Positions 1-9,100 of a stretch of DNA of 64,000 nt are shown piece after piece. Location of the stretch: assembly GCA_029860345.1 (NCBI GenBank), contig JAOUBJ010000001.1, positions 62,001 to 126,000 on the forward strand, in the 5' to 3' direction. Both the position numbers and the translations under genes were made by a program. Under the pieces are notes generated by a model. That model was not told where the DNA came from and did no database searches. It saw nothing but the letters and a program-made list of their open reading frames with translations. Numbering within the stretch: position 1 is the stretch's first letter; each line of letters begins with the position of its first letter. The stretch is from Candidatus Zixiibacteriota bacterium (lineage in GTDB: Bacteria > Zixibacteria > MSB-5A5 > GN15 > FEB-12).

Positions 1-60
1 TCAAAAAACTTGTGTTCGTCCGGGCTGTTCTGTTGGTTGTATAAGTTATTGGAGGATATG

Positions 61-1362
61 ATGGTTCACCTGACAGCCCGACATGTAATAGTGTCCTGTT
101 GCCTCGTTTTGGCGGCAGCGTCTGTTGTGGCCGGCGGCACGCTCCAGACCCGCATCCTACAGTACAGTCAGGATCGGCTCTACTTCGCCTCCGGAACTGA
201 GGCACATATCTACCCGCACAGCAGGTTCATTATAATGTGCGGCAACGATTCGATATATGAGGGCTGTATAAACAAATCGTTTCTGGGCGTGTCGTACAGC
301 TATCCTGCCCTCGGGTTTTTTGACAGCCTGCCGCTTGATTCGTGCTGCGCAAAGATCGAGTCGGCTGAAGTTGACCGATCATCGATAATCAGAATCGGGC
401 TTTCGGGAATCGAGCCACATCTCTGGCAACGTATGATGATCGATACGTCGAACCCTGGGAGTTCCTTTCCGAATCCGTTCAGTCCGGGTGATTCGATCAG
501 GTCCGGCGGCAGCAGTGCGTCGATAAGCTCTTATCCCGATTACATCGATTTGGTGTTCAAAATGCAACTGGGAGAATTGGATGGGTTTGTTTCCTTTGTC
601 AATCATGGTCAAGAGATGCCGGGCGACATTGTTATCGATGCCCAGGCTCCCTTTATCGTTGTCATGATTCCGAACCTATCACGAGACGTTAATCGCGGCG
701 GGCAGCTTGCCGTTTCGCTGTACTACCGGTTCAACGAGGATAGGCTGCCATTGCTCTTTAGGGGAGACAACGCTACACCCATTCACAGTTTTTGTCCATC
801 GGCTTCAGCAGGTGTCCGTCCATATCCATTCTCGACTCGGCAGGGACGTGAGCTTTTGGAACAACACCAAAACCGACCAAGGCAGGTGCATCTGGGTGTT
901 TGGCGGGAATCGCTTGAGAAACCTGCCTTGTTTTTCGCCGATGTTCTCTCGCGAGACAGAGTCGAGGTGAAACTGGTCGACCGCTTTGAGGACGCTGACG
1001 TATGCTTCGCTTTAATTGAGTTCGATGAGCAAAACGATCTGCTCACTTTGAGACGGATCAACGATCTGCTCCGATCCGTCCCGACTGAGTTTATATTCCA
1101 ACAGGAAGTGCTGGACAGCGTCGGTGTTTGCATCGCCACCGCCGCCGGGGAAACGGATAGCACTCAGCGTACCAAGTTCCTGCTTCGCGCCGACCAATAC
1201 CTAATGCATGATCTGGGCGTCCTTCCCCTGTTTCGTCCCCGGGTCTATTTTCATGGCTCGAAACTCTTGACCGATTTTCGCTTCAGCGCCGGAGGACGCT
1301 TTGTGCTGAACGACCTGACGAAACTCAAGCTGCCGTCTCCGGGCGCCGGGTGCAGCCAATGA
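61..1362 (+). CDS. Exported solute-binding-like protein of a two-component operon
   Basis: About 433 aa. I do not recognise a named family over the whole length. The N terminus is a signal peptide (LVLAAASVVAGG). The last third (ADQYLMHDLGVLPLFRPRVYF, then FSAGGRFVLNDL) resembles the C-terminal lobe of extracellular solute-binding proteins of the peptide/nickel family, so a periplasmic ligand-binding role is likely but inferred. Two in-frame ATGs lie at 58 and 61; GGAGG at 51-55 fits the second one best. The stop overlaps the start of the sensor kinase as ATGA. It may therefore supply the ligand-sensing part of the two-component system downstream. Confidence 0.7.
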   Translation: MVHLTARHVIVSCCLVLAAASVVAGGTLQTRILQYSQDRLYFASGTEAHIYPHSRFIIMCGNDSIYEGCINKSFLGVSYSYPALGFFDSLPLDSCCAKIESAEVDRSSIIRIGLSGIEPHLWQRMMIDTSNPGSSFPNPFSPGDSIRSGGSSASISSYPDYIDLVFKMQLGELDGFVSFVNHGQEMPGDIVIDAQAPFIVVMIPNLSRDVNRGGQLAVSLYYRFNEDRLPLLFRGDNATPIHSFCPSASAGVRPYPFSTRQGRELLEQHQNRPRQVHLGVWRESLEKPALFFADVLSRDRVEVKLVDRFEDADVCFALIEFDEQNDLLTLRRINDLLRSVPTEFIFQQEVLDSVGVCIATAAGETDSTQRTKFLLRADQYLMHDLGVLPLFRPRVYFHGSKLLTDFRFSAGGRFVLNDLTKLKLPSPGAGCSQ

Positions 1363-2990
1363 CCTACACTGGGCGAATACGAGTCTACCTGATAGTTGTA
1401 GCCATGTTGCCACCGCTTCTGGTAATGTCGGTAATCTACTTTCACTCGGTCAGGCAGGTTGAAGCCTCGGATCGTCAGCATGCCGTCCAGAACCTTCAAA
1501 AGTATCAGATCTTTCTGCGCACCTTCGAGAGCGAACTGAACGACAACCTGGAAGCGCTTTTTGACTCTGAATCGCTGGGCCGGGCGCGATTACTGTTGCA
1601 ATCCGGGCGTGAGGACAAAGTAGTGCTGACCCCTAAGCAGTTTGGGTTCGACTTCATGGAGATCATTGATACTGCTTACAGGGTAGTGGCAACGCATCAT
1701 CGACCCGGCCTGTTGGGGGAGTCGATTCGACCGGCGCAGTTGTCGGAGGGTTTTGGCAACACCGGAAGTACTCACACCGTCGAATACGATGTCGGTGGAC
1801 CACATGCGGCCGTTACATTGGTGAGACCGATCGACCCGGGCCTGTTGTTGTATACCGGTCGATACCTCGACACGCAATACCAACTTCGTCTTGCGGGATT
1901 ACTGGATGCTGAGATTAACATCGTCATAGAGCCAAAGGTAACCGATATTCATCAGCAGATGGAACCGGGAACTCTGTACGATGTGGAAGGCGAGTACCAC
2001 GCGGTGTTGACCAAGCCCTCGCCACCTGGTTTTATCACGGTGGCCACCTTTGCAACCGGGGTCGAGAAGCCCATCTTCATTTCGCTTTTGTCTGTTACCG
2101 GCTTAGTCGCCGCTCTGTCGGTCAGTTTTGCAATCGGACTGGGCATGTTCATCACCAACCGCGTCAAACGTGAAATCGATAATCTGGTGATGGCCTCGGT
2201 CGGAATAGCGGCCGGAGATTTTACCACCCCGGTGATGGCCTACGAGGAAGGGGAGTTTTCTTTGTTGGCCGAATCGTTCAACGACATGAAAACCAAACTG
2301 AAATCAACCCAGAAGAAACTGGCCACCAGTGAGAAAATCGCCGCCTGGCAGATGGTCGGGCGAAAACTGGCCCATGAGATAAAAAACCCTCTGACCCCGA
2401 TCGTCATCGGAGTGGATGATCTCCGCCGCTCCTACCTGGAACAGCTACCCCAATTCGATCAGACGCTGGATCAAACAACCACTACGATAAAGAGCGAAGT
2501 CAGCCGAATGACCAAACTGCTGGAGCACTTCGCCGAATTCGCCCGCATGAGCGAACCGGTTATCCGTGTAGTGCCGGCCGATGACTTCGTCAATGAAGTA
2601 ACCCTCTTGTACCGTCGAGAGGTTGAGTCAAACCGCTTAGCCGTTTTCAACAGCATCCAGCCAAAAGATGTCCGGCTTGATCCCGATGCGTTCAAACAGG
2701 TGCTGGTCAATCTAATCAAGAACGGGCTCGAAACCGCTGACGGGACTAAAGTGACAGTGACGCTGAACGATGACAAAAGTGATCTGGTGATCACGGTCGA
2801 AGATACGGGTCCTGGTTTTACTCATGAGAAACTACAAAACAGTTTCGAGCCGTATATATCGCACAAGACTGGTGGGGCCGGCCTGGGTTTGGTGATATGT
2901 CATCGCATCGTTCATGATCACGGCGGAACGATGGAGCTTTACAATCGACCTGAAGGAGGAGGCGGGGTACGCATCACGTTGCCCCAATAG
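1359..2990 (+). CDS. NtrY-type sensor histidine kinase
   Basis: About 543 aa. The order is TM1 (about 8-30), an extracytoplasmic sensor domain, TM2 (about 240-265), HAMP, dimerisation domain with the phospho-acceptor motif AHEIKNPLTP, then HATPase_c with the N box (NLIKNG), DTGPGF and GGAGLGL. The HEIKNPLTP box and the single HAMP are typical of NtrY/AtoS-like kinases that feed sigma-54 regulators. I choose ATG 1359 over GTG 1350 because it forms an ATGA overlap with the upstream stop. The cognate regulator starts 3 bases after its stop. Confidence 0.92.
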   Translation: MTYTGRIRVYLIVVAMLPPLLVMSVIYFHSVRQVEASDRQHAVQNLQKYQIFLRTFESELNDNLEALFDSESLGRARLLLQSGREDKVVLTPKQFGFDFMEIIDTAYRVVATHHRPGLLGESIRPAQLSEGFGNTGSTHTVEYDVGGPHAAVTLVRPIDPGLLLYTGRYLDTQYQLRLAGLLDAEINIVIEPKVTDIHQQMEPGTLYDVEGEYHAVLTKPSPPGFITVATFATGVEKPIFISLLSVTGLVAALSVSFAIGLGMFITNRVKREIDNLVMASVGIAAGDFTTPVMAYEEGEFSLLAESFNDMKTKLKSTQKKLATSEKIAAWQMVGRKLAHEIKNPLTPIVIGVDDLRRSYLEQLPQFDQTLDQTTTTIKSEVSRMTKLLEHFAEFARMSEPVIRVVPADDFVNEVTLLYRREVESNRLAVFNSIQPKDVRLDPDAFKQVLVNLIKNGLETADGTKVTVTLNDDKSDLVITVEDTGPGFTHEKLQNSFEPYISHKTGGAGLGLVICHRIVHDHGGTMELYNRPEGGGGVRITLPQ

Positions 2991-2993
2991 GCT

Positions 2994-4310
2994 ATGGCAC
3001 GCATACTGATCATCGATGACGAAGAAAACATCCGCAGTTCGCTCAAATCGGCCTTGGAACGTAGGGGTCATGAGATCGTCACCGCCGAGAGCTTCACGCA
3101 AGGAGCTCAATTCGCATCGTCCGGATTCGATCTGATATTCCTCGATGTTCTCCTCCCCGACGGCAACGGACTGGACCTGCTCAAGTCTATCCTGGCTCAG
3201 AACCGTCGCCAGATTGTGGTAGTGATTTCCGGTCATGCCGATATCGATATGGCCGTTGAGGCTATCCGTGTCGGAGCCTACGATTTTATCGAAAAACCGG
3301 TTGCTCTGGACCGGGTCCTGATCACTATCGACAACGCCACCAAAACCAGCGACCTGGTTACTGAGAACACAAGACTCTCGTCTTTGCTCTACGGCGAGTT
3401 TATCGGTGAGTCGGCTGAGATTCGCGGCCTCAAGAACGATGTCGTGAAGTCGGCGCCCAAGGCGACCAACTTCATGATCTACGGAGAGAACGGCACCGGC
3501 AAGGAACTGATCGCACACATGATCCACCGGGCCAGTCGCTTTTCCGATGGACCCTTCGTGGCCGTAAACTGTGCCGCCCTGCCCTCTGAGCTTGTCGAGT
3601 CGACCTTGTTCGGTCATACCGCAGGCGCTTTCACCGGGGCTCGCAGCGCGCGCAAGGGGTGCTTTCGTGAAGCCGGAAGCGGTTCTATCTTTCTGGACGA
3701 GATCAGCGAAATGCCGCCGGCCGCACAGGCGAAAATTCTGCGCGTCGTCGAAACCCGGACGGTTGTGCCGGTCGGATCGGATAAACCCAGTTCCATAGAG
3801 TGCAACATCATAGCGGCGTCAAACCGTGATCTTGGCCGGATGGTTTCGGAAGGGAAGTTTAGGCAAGACCTCTTGTACCGTCTTAACGTGGTGCAGTTTC
3901 AGATACCTCCCTTGAGAGAGCGAACAGAGGATATCCCGCTCTTGGTGCAACACTTTCTTAGCCGCTTTGCCGCCGAGATCAAGACCGTTCCAAAAACACT
4001 ATCCGATGATGCGATTGCCTTACTGACCGGCTTTGACTTCCCAGGTAACACCCGTGAACTGAAGAACCTCATGGAGCGTGTAAACATTTACTGCGAAGAT
4101 CAGGTTGTCCAGCTGCCCGATCTGAAGCCGCTGATGCCGCGGACAATCGCTCCAGCCACAGCCCCCCTGAAGATGGCAATGGCAGATTTTGAGCGTGAGT
4201 ATATTCAGGCCGCTGTCTCACGCAACAGGGGGAACATTGCCAAAGCAGCCAGGGAGCTTGGTGTCGAGAGATCCCATCTCTACAAGAAAATGAAAAAGCA
4301 CACCCGGTAG
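2994..4310 (+). CDS. NtrC-family sigma-54-dependent response regulator
   Basis: 438 aa. REC domain (1-120) with the acidic pair after IIDDEEN and the phospho-acceptor Asp in IFLDVLLPDG. AAA+ domain with Walker A GENGTGKE, an intact GAFTGA loop, Walker B SIFLDEIS and the arginine-finger region RLNVVQFQIPPLRER. C-terminal Fis-type HTH (NIAKAARELGVERSHLYKKM). All key residues are present, so this should be a working activator of sigma-54 promoters, phosphorylated by the kinase just upstream. Its targets are not visible in the window. Confidence 0.95.
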   Translation: MARILIIDDEENIRSSLKSALERRGHEIVTAESFTQGAQFASSGFDLIFLDVLLPDGNGLDLLKSILAQNRRQIVVVISGHADIDMAVEAIRVGAYDFIEKPVALDRVLITIDNATKTSDLVTENTRLSSLLYGEFIGESAEIRGLKNDVVKSAPKATNFMIYGENGTGKELIAHMIHRASRFSDGPFVAVNCAALPSELVESTLFGHTAGAFTGARSARKGCFREAGSGSIFLDEISEMPPAAQAKILRVVETRTVVPVGSDKPSSIECNIIAASNRDLGRMVSEGKFRQDLLYRLNVVQFQIPPLRERTEDIPLLVQHFLSRFAAEIKTVPKTLSDDAIALLTGFDFPGNTRELKNLMERVNIYCEDQVVQLPDLKPLMPRTIAPATAPLKMAMADFEREYIQAAVSRNRGNIAKAARELGVERSHLYKKMKKHTR

Positions 4311-4359
4311 TCATACCTGGAGTTACTCGGGGAAATCGACCAGGGCAGTCGAATGCTGT

Positions 4360-4622
4360 CTATCGGATCAGGATCACTTTCTTGGTGAACATCCCGTCCC
4401 GGGAGATTCAACGGAGGTGGCCCCACGGCTTACGGGAAAGGTCACAGACATAGATGAAGGTATCAACTGAATCGTTGACTTATTATAGACGTTACCATGA
4501 GAAGACTCGACGGGGGGTGGAGATATCTATAGAGCCGCACACCATCAGGTCGGACCCGCTCGAAAACAAGTTGTCACCATCGTAACCGACCGTGAACGGA
4601 TTCACCGAGTCACGTGGCTGAT
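4360..4622 (-). pseudogene. Decayed C-terminal fragment with a type-IX-like sorting tail
   Basis: Read on the minus strand in one frame, this stretch gives about 85 codons with four internal stops. It holds protein-like pieces (DSVNPFTVGYDGDNLFSSGS; NDSVDTFIYVCDLSRKPWG) and ends DGMFTKKVILIR, then a stop. That ending resembles the C-terminal sorting tails (GvYf..TkKvvLlR) of secreted proteins in Bacteroidetes and relatives. It looks like the remnant of a secreted-protein gene. The rest of the 4311-4633 gap shows nothing else. The assignment rests on the short tail and the single-frame continuity. Confidence 0.35.
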
Positions 4623-4633
4623 GAGATCACCCG

Positions 4634-5266
4634 TCAGAGAATCGACACTTTCTGGATGTCAGCAAGTGATGCTTCCTCGTCACCGGCATCACCAACATCA
4701 CCGACATCACGTGCATTCACCAGTTTCCAGACCTTATTGAACGTCAACGAAGGGTTGTTAAGGTCCAGTGCCTTTTGACCCGATTGCGGTACATTGACCA
4801 GTATACGTATCTTGCGCTTGTCGATGATGGCTGCGTTTACCAAAATCGACGAGACCAATTGAGAACAATCTCTGAGTTGGTCGGCATCGTCCAACTGAAT
4901 GCTGAAGGACTGTAAGACACTTTCGAGTGGGACGGCATTTTCTGCGATGATGCATCTGAGGAGTTCTCGAATGTCATCCCGGTAGTGATCATTGAGTTTT
5001 TGGGTCAGTATTTTCAGACCGACGACTATTAGCAGTATCTCTGCGACGGTAAGTCTGCTATGGATTCTCGAATTCTGTTTTGACAGTTTATAGGCGCCCA
5101 AATCCTTATCGAAATGGACCGGGAAGTCCGCCTCCGAGATGAAGTTCAAGTAGCGGTATGCGGATCGCTCTGATATTCCGCAGACCGACTTGATAGTATC
5201 CATCGTGACATGTTGGCGGTTGCTGAGCAGGCTGATTAGAGCCACGATCTTGTTTATGCGTCTCAT
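4634..5266 (-). CDS. HTH transcriptional regulator (YafY-like N-terminal domain, no WYL domain)
   Basis: 210 aa. The first 60 residues form an HTH_11/DeoR-like winged helix (IVALISLLSNRQHVTMDTI, then SVCGISERSAYRYLNFI), as in YafY-type regulators. A WYL sensor domain is not evident. The middle is helical and hydrophobic (EILLIVVGLKIL). Near the end is a small internal repeat (RDVGDVGDAGDEE). It is the last gene of a minus-strand group behind two small exported peptides and is separated from them by a GC-rich hairpin, so it may regulate or respond to them. There is no clear Shine-Dalgarno at ATG 5266. Confidence 0.7.
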   Translation of the reverse strand: MRRINKIVALISLLSNRQHVTMDTIKSVCGISERSAYRYLNFISEADFPVHFDKDLGAYKLSKQNSRIHSRLTVAEILLIVVGLKILTQKLNDHYRDDIRELLRCIIAENAVPLESVLQSFSIQLDDADQLRDCSQLVSSILVNAAIIDKRKIRILVNVPQSGQKALDLNNPSLTFNKVWKLVNARDVGDVGDAGDEEASLADIQKVSIL

Positions 5267-5277
5267 AGTATTAGTCT

Positions 5278-5299
5278 GGGGGAGCGATTACGCTCCCCC
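5278..5299 (-). repeat. GC-rich hairpin after small peptide gene 1
   Basis: A perfect 9-bp stem (GGGGGAGCG / CGCTCCCCC) with a 4-base loop lies between the stop of the small gene and the start of the HTH regulator. There is no T-run on the minus strand, so it is more likely an RNA stabiliser or attenuator than a classical terminator. It is part of the duplicated unit described below. Confidence 0.7.
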
Positions 5300-5305
5300 G
5301 CTCCA

Positions 5306-5566
5306 TCATAGTATGGCAGTGATCAGACTGTAAGCCAGATCCATGAATGTTGTCTCGTATGTGCTTGCCTCGTTTGGATCCTCGGTCGCCGTTGTATCCG
5401 GCGGAGCCGGTGGACCCGGCGGTGGTTCCGGTGGTTCGATCGGCGGGTCGCCGGTGGTTCCGTCGGCGAAAGCTATAGATGGAGTTCCAAAGAACGGAGC
5501 CCCACATGCCAGGAATACCGCCAAAAGGCAAAACCAAATAACTGTACTGTGGCTTTTGCGTCTCAT
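5306..5566 (-). CDS. Small exported peptide 1 (tandem paralogue)
   Basis: 86 aa, unknown family. The signal peptide (MRRKSHSTVIWFCLLAVFLA, cleavage probably near FADG) is followed by a Pro-rich linker (PPIEPPEPPPGPPAPPD), an acidic stretch (TTATEDPNEA) and an amphipathic hydrophobic end (TTFMDLAYSLITAIL). Its start has GAGGTAG upstream. It is about 80% identical to the next gene upstream, and the C-terminal 15 residues are the most diverged part. Such a precursor could be a secreted signal peptide, toxin or surface peptide; none of these is proven. Confidence 0.72.
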   Translation of the reverse strand: MRRKSHSTVIWFCLLAVFLACGAPFFGTPSIAFADGTTGDPPIEPPEPPPGPPAPPDTTATEDPNEASTYETTFMDLAYSLITAIL

Positions 5567-5600
5567 CTTCTACCTCGTGCTGGGTCTAGGTATAACATGA

Positions 5601-5618
5601 GGGAGCGATAACGCTCCC
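5601..5618 (-). repeat. GC-rich hairpin after small peptide gene 2
   Basis: 7-bp stem GGGAGCG / CGCTCCC with an ATAA loop, placed at the same distance after the stop codon as the hairpin of the paralogue. It lies between the two small genes and could set their expression ratio. Confidence 0.65.
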
Positions 5619-5626
5619 CCGCTTCA

Positions 5627-5887
5627 TCATAGTATGACAGTGAACAAACTGAATGCGAGATCCAGAAATCCGCTTTCGAGTGTTCCGGCCTCATTTGGAT
5701 CCTCGGTCGCCGTTGTATCCGGCGGAGCTGGTGGACCCGGCGGTGGTTCCGGCGGCTCAACGGGTGGGTCACCGGTGGTTCCGTCAGCTAAGGCTATCGA
5801 CGGAGTTCCAAAGAACGGAGCTCCGCATGCCAGGAAGGCTGCCAAAAGGCAAATCCAGATAACTGTACTGTGGCTTTTGCGTCTCAT
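5627..5887 (-). CDS. Small exported peptide 2 (tandem paralogue)
   Basis: 86 aa from ATG 5887; an ATG at 5890 is also in frame, but 5887 gives the same length as the paralogue and better spacing to the strong AGGAGG. The architecture matches peptide 1: signal peptide, Pro-rich linker (PPVEPPEPPPGPPAPPD), acidic segment and an amphipathic end (ESGFLDLAFSLFTVIL). It is the first gene downstream of a sigma-54-like promoter. The linker is almost unchanged between copies while the tail differs, which fits an exported carrier with a functional C-terminal peptide. Confidence 0.72.
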   Translation of the reverse strand: MRRKSHSTVIWICLLAAFLACGAPFFGTPSIALADGTTGDPPVEPPEPPPGPPAPPDTTATEDPNEAGTLESGFLDLAFSLFTVIL

Positions 5888-5931
5888 CATTTTTCCTCCT
5901 GCGAGATGTGGTTACATGTTGCCGGAGGTAT

Positions 5932-5947
5932 ATCAAAGGCGGTGCCA
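5932..5947 (-). promoter_or_regulatory. Candidate sigma-54 (-24/-12) promoter for the small peptide genes
   Basis: On the minus strand: TGGCAC at 5947-5942, five bases (CGCCT), then TTGAT at 5936-5932. The consensus is TGGCAC-N5-TTGCW, so only the -12 C differs. It is about 45 bases upstream of the AGGAGG-led ATG. The next gene upstream encodes a sigma-54-type AAA+ activator. Confidence 0.55.
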
Positions 5948-6145
5948 CGCCCACCGAGTTTGGAGTCACACAGTTACTATCTTGTACTACAACGACTTAT
6001 GCTGTTCAGGCAGGCTGTGTCGGAGACCGATTATTCGCCTGGACTAAATACAAAGTGATCTTGGTTGGTAAATCCTTTGGATTAAAAGGAGTTACGTCAG
6101 ACGGTCAAGGATTCAAATGTGGTAAGGTGGTAAATGAGAGGGGTG

Positions 6146-9100
6146 TCAATCTCGGGAGATACCGTATTTTTTTATTTTTCGCCTCAAAGTAGCCAGCGAC
6201 ATCCCCAGCAGCTTGGCGACACGCGACTGAACCCAGTCACATTTGATCAGTGCCGCAATGATTTCTGCTTTCTCTCTGGCCTCTGCAATCTTCTTGGAGG
6301 ATTCTTTTTTGGAGTCAGAAGTATATATCTCCAGCGGCAGCATCGAAGGGGCGACACGCTGACCGGGGTACAGAATACACAGGCGCTCGATTGTGTTCTT
6401 GAGTTCTCGCACATTGCCGGACCAAGCATAAGCTATCAAGAAATCCATGACATCAGACTGAATGCGTGGCGGAACCTTGCCTGCCGAGAAGATTCGGATA
6501 AAATGGTCGACCAGAACAGGAATGTCGTTCTGACGTTCTCTCAGCGGTGGGATTTCAATGGTGAAAGTGTTAAGCCGGTGTAGCAGGTCTTCCCTGAATT
6601 CTTTGTCCTTTACAGCTTGGCGCAAGTTTTTGTTGGTTGAGTACAGAAATCTTATGTCTACTGAAATCGTTCTGTTACTACCTACTTTTTCGAACTGTTG
6701 ATACTCAAGAACGCGCAAGAGCTTGGCTTGCACCCCAATCGCCATGTCACCGATCTCATCAAGCAAGAGAGTACCGTTATCGGCGGCTGAGAACTTTCCG
6801 TCGCGAACGCCGACCCCGGTGGCCACATTCTTGGCCACTCCGAACAGTTCACTCTCAATGAGGTCATGGGCTATGGCCGAACAGTTCATTTTGATCATCG
6901 GCTGGTCAGCACGGACGCTGAGATTGTGAATCAGACTAGCCAGGATTTCTTTGCCCGTGCCGCTTTCGCCGGTTATCAAAACAGGAGCTTCCGAACGAGC
7001 GATTTCGGGCAGCCGACTCAATAACTGCTGAATAACAGGGTCGACCGTAACGAACGACTGCTCGTTCCCAAGCCGATTGAGGTCACCCAATAGCTCCTCG
7101 TGGGCCAGATTCGAAGCTTTGTATCTCTGAGCCGTGGTCAACATAACCGACATGAAGTTCGCAATTGACTCCATGTACATGATATCCGCCGCATCGAAAA
7201 GAGCGGGAATAGTATGGTGGTCCAGATAAAGGGCACCTATTTGTTCGTTGTCTCTCACAATCGGTAAGCAGGCCACAGAAAGAATGTTGTGATAGATTAT
7301 ACTCTGGTATTCTTTGGTGCGAGGATCGGCCAGTGCATTCTCGATAATGATCGACTTCGTCTCATTCATCGCATCCTGTGGAATCCTGGAGCTGATGGCC
7401 TGAATGTCCGCCAGACTTTCTTCATCACAATGAAGAAAGGCGCCAACTTGAAGAGCTTGTTTGTTACTCTTCTTCAGGAGCAAAGCTCCCCTTTCAGCGC
7501 CTGTTTGCTCAACAGCAAAGCCTACCATCTTCCTCAGTGACCCTTCGTAGTCATCAATACTGCTTAATGCCTCCGAAATCCCGTGCAAGGAACTGATCAG
7601 CCGGTCACGATTGTCAGTCTCAGGGGTGATCTTGTCGAGGCGCTCTTGTATTGAGTTCGAAAACAGAGAATTGCCCAGAGCCTCGGCGATCTTCAGCGCA
7701 TGCGCGTAGAACTTCTGAGCCAGTTTGGGGTTGGAGCCATCTTCGTATATGAGTGCCAACTGTTGGCATATCAACAGCGTCAGGAATTTCTGACCCGCCT
7801 TGTCAAGAATCCGGTAGACTGATTTTAGGACACCTAAGCGTTCAGCTGTTTCATGCGAGTCATACTTGGCAAATCGGACCATCATTGAGACTGCTTTCAG
7901 TACCGGACTCTTTGACTTCTCCAATCGATCTACTAACGGAGTGGCTATTTCGAGCGCATCGCGGACTATCGCCGTATCCGACCTGATGAGCAGATGAAAC
8001 AAACAGATCCCCGCACAGAATAGGCAGTTGTTCTCAACCAGTGTTCTCGCACAGGTAAGCAGCGCTTCCCCGGCCGGATCAGGTTCGTAATAAACCTGGC
8101 CAAGGCAGTTAATCAGTTCTACTTCGGCCAGAGCGGCGGTGTCGTGGAGGGGTGCGAAACAACTAATGGCTGACTTAATGTGTTCCCGGCAACTTTCAAT
8201 ATCGCCTTGAAAAAGAGCAACCTCAGCCAGGTTCTGATGCACTTTGCCGACCGGCTTCTGCATGGCATTTGAAGTGGGTATCTCAAGCGCCTGTTGCCAG
8301 GATTGCTTGGCCGCCGTAAGATCACCCATGTTTCCCTGCAGAAATCCTCGATTGAGATAAAAAAACATCAGATGACTGCTTTGGTCGGAAGCGAACTTGA
8401 AATTCAAATACTTTTGGAGCCAGTATTCAGCTTTTCTGAACTCACCGAGTCGGACAAAGCCGAACATGAGCGGTGTATATACAGCCTGCAGTTTCGCCGT
8501 TTCCCGTGGAGTCGATGCGTTCCGGATGGCCAGTTTGCCGTACTTGACAGCTTTGTCATACTCTGCCAGTTCACTGTATAGTAGCGTCAACATGGCCGTT
8601 ACAGGATTCTGTTCTATTGTAATGTTTTTGGACTTCGCGAGGCTGAACGCCTCCAAGAGGTGCATTTCAGACCGGATGAAATCTCCTCGTCGCCACTCGA
8701 CCACCCCCTGTGCATAGCCTATTAACACCGCCTGATCACACCAACCGGACTTCCTTGCCGATTGAAGTAAAGAACTGAGGATTTGCTCGGCGCTTTTGTG
8801 ATCGCCATTCAGACTATACTGCCATGCTCTCAAGCGGTCAAACTTTGATTTGTACTCAGAGTTGGACCGGTCCGAGGCCAACTCGAAACCAAATTGGATC
8901 ATTCCCTGTAGCTTCTCTGTATCCTTGGTATTTATAGCTGCCACAGTTTGCTCATGCAGAAGACTCAAATACTCCTCAGACTCCTTCGGTAGCAATTCAA
9001 GCAGTTGATCACTATAATGAGAAGCATCTTTGGGCCGGTTCAGTCCATACGAGACTTCTACCAATTCCCGGAGAACCTCCGTTCGGCCGTTTTCGTTATT

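Larger units (their letters stand above)
5278..5887 (-). repeat. Tandem duplication of the small-gene plus hairpin unit
   Basis: Two direct copies of roughly 300 bp, offset by about 321 bases, each hold the whole small gene and its trailing hairpin. DNA identity is high through the signal peptide and linker (for example CCTCGGTCGCCGTTGTATCC in both on the plus strand) and lower in the segment encoding the C terminus. Confidence 0.8.
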
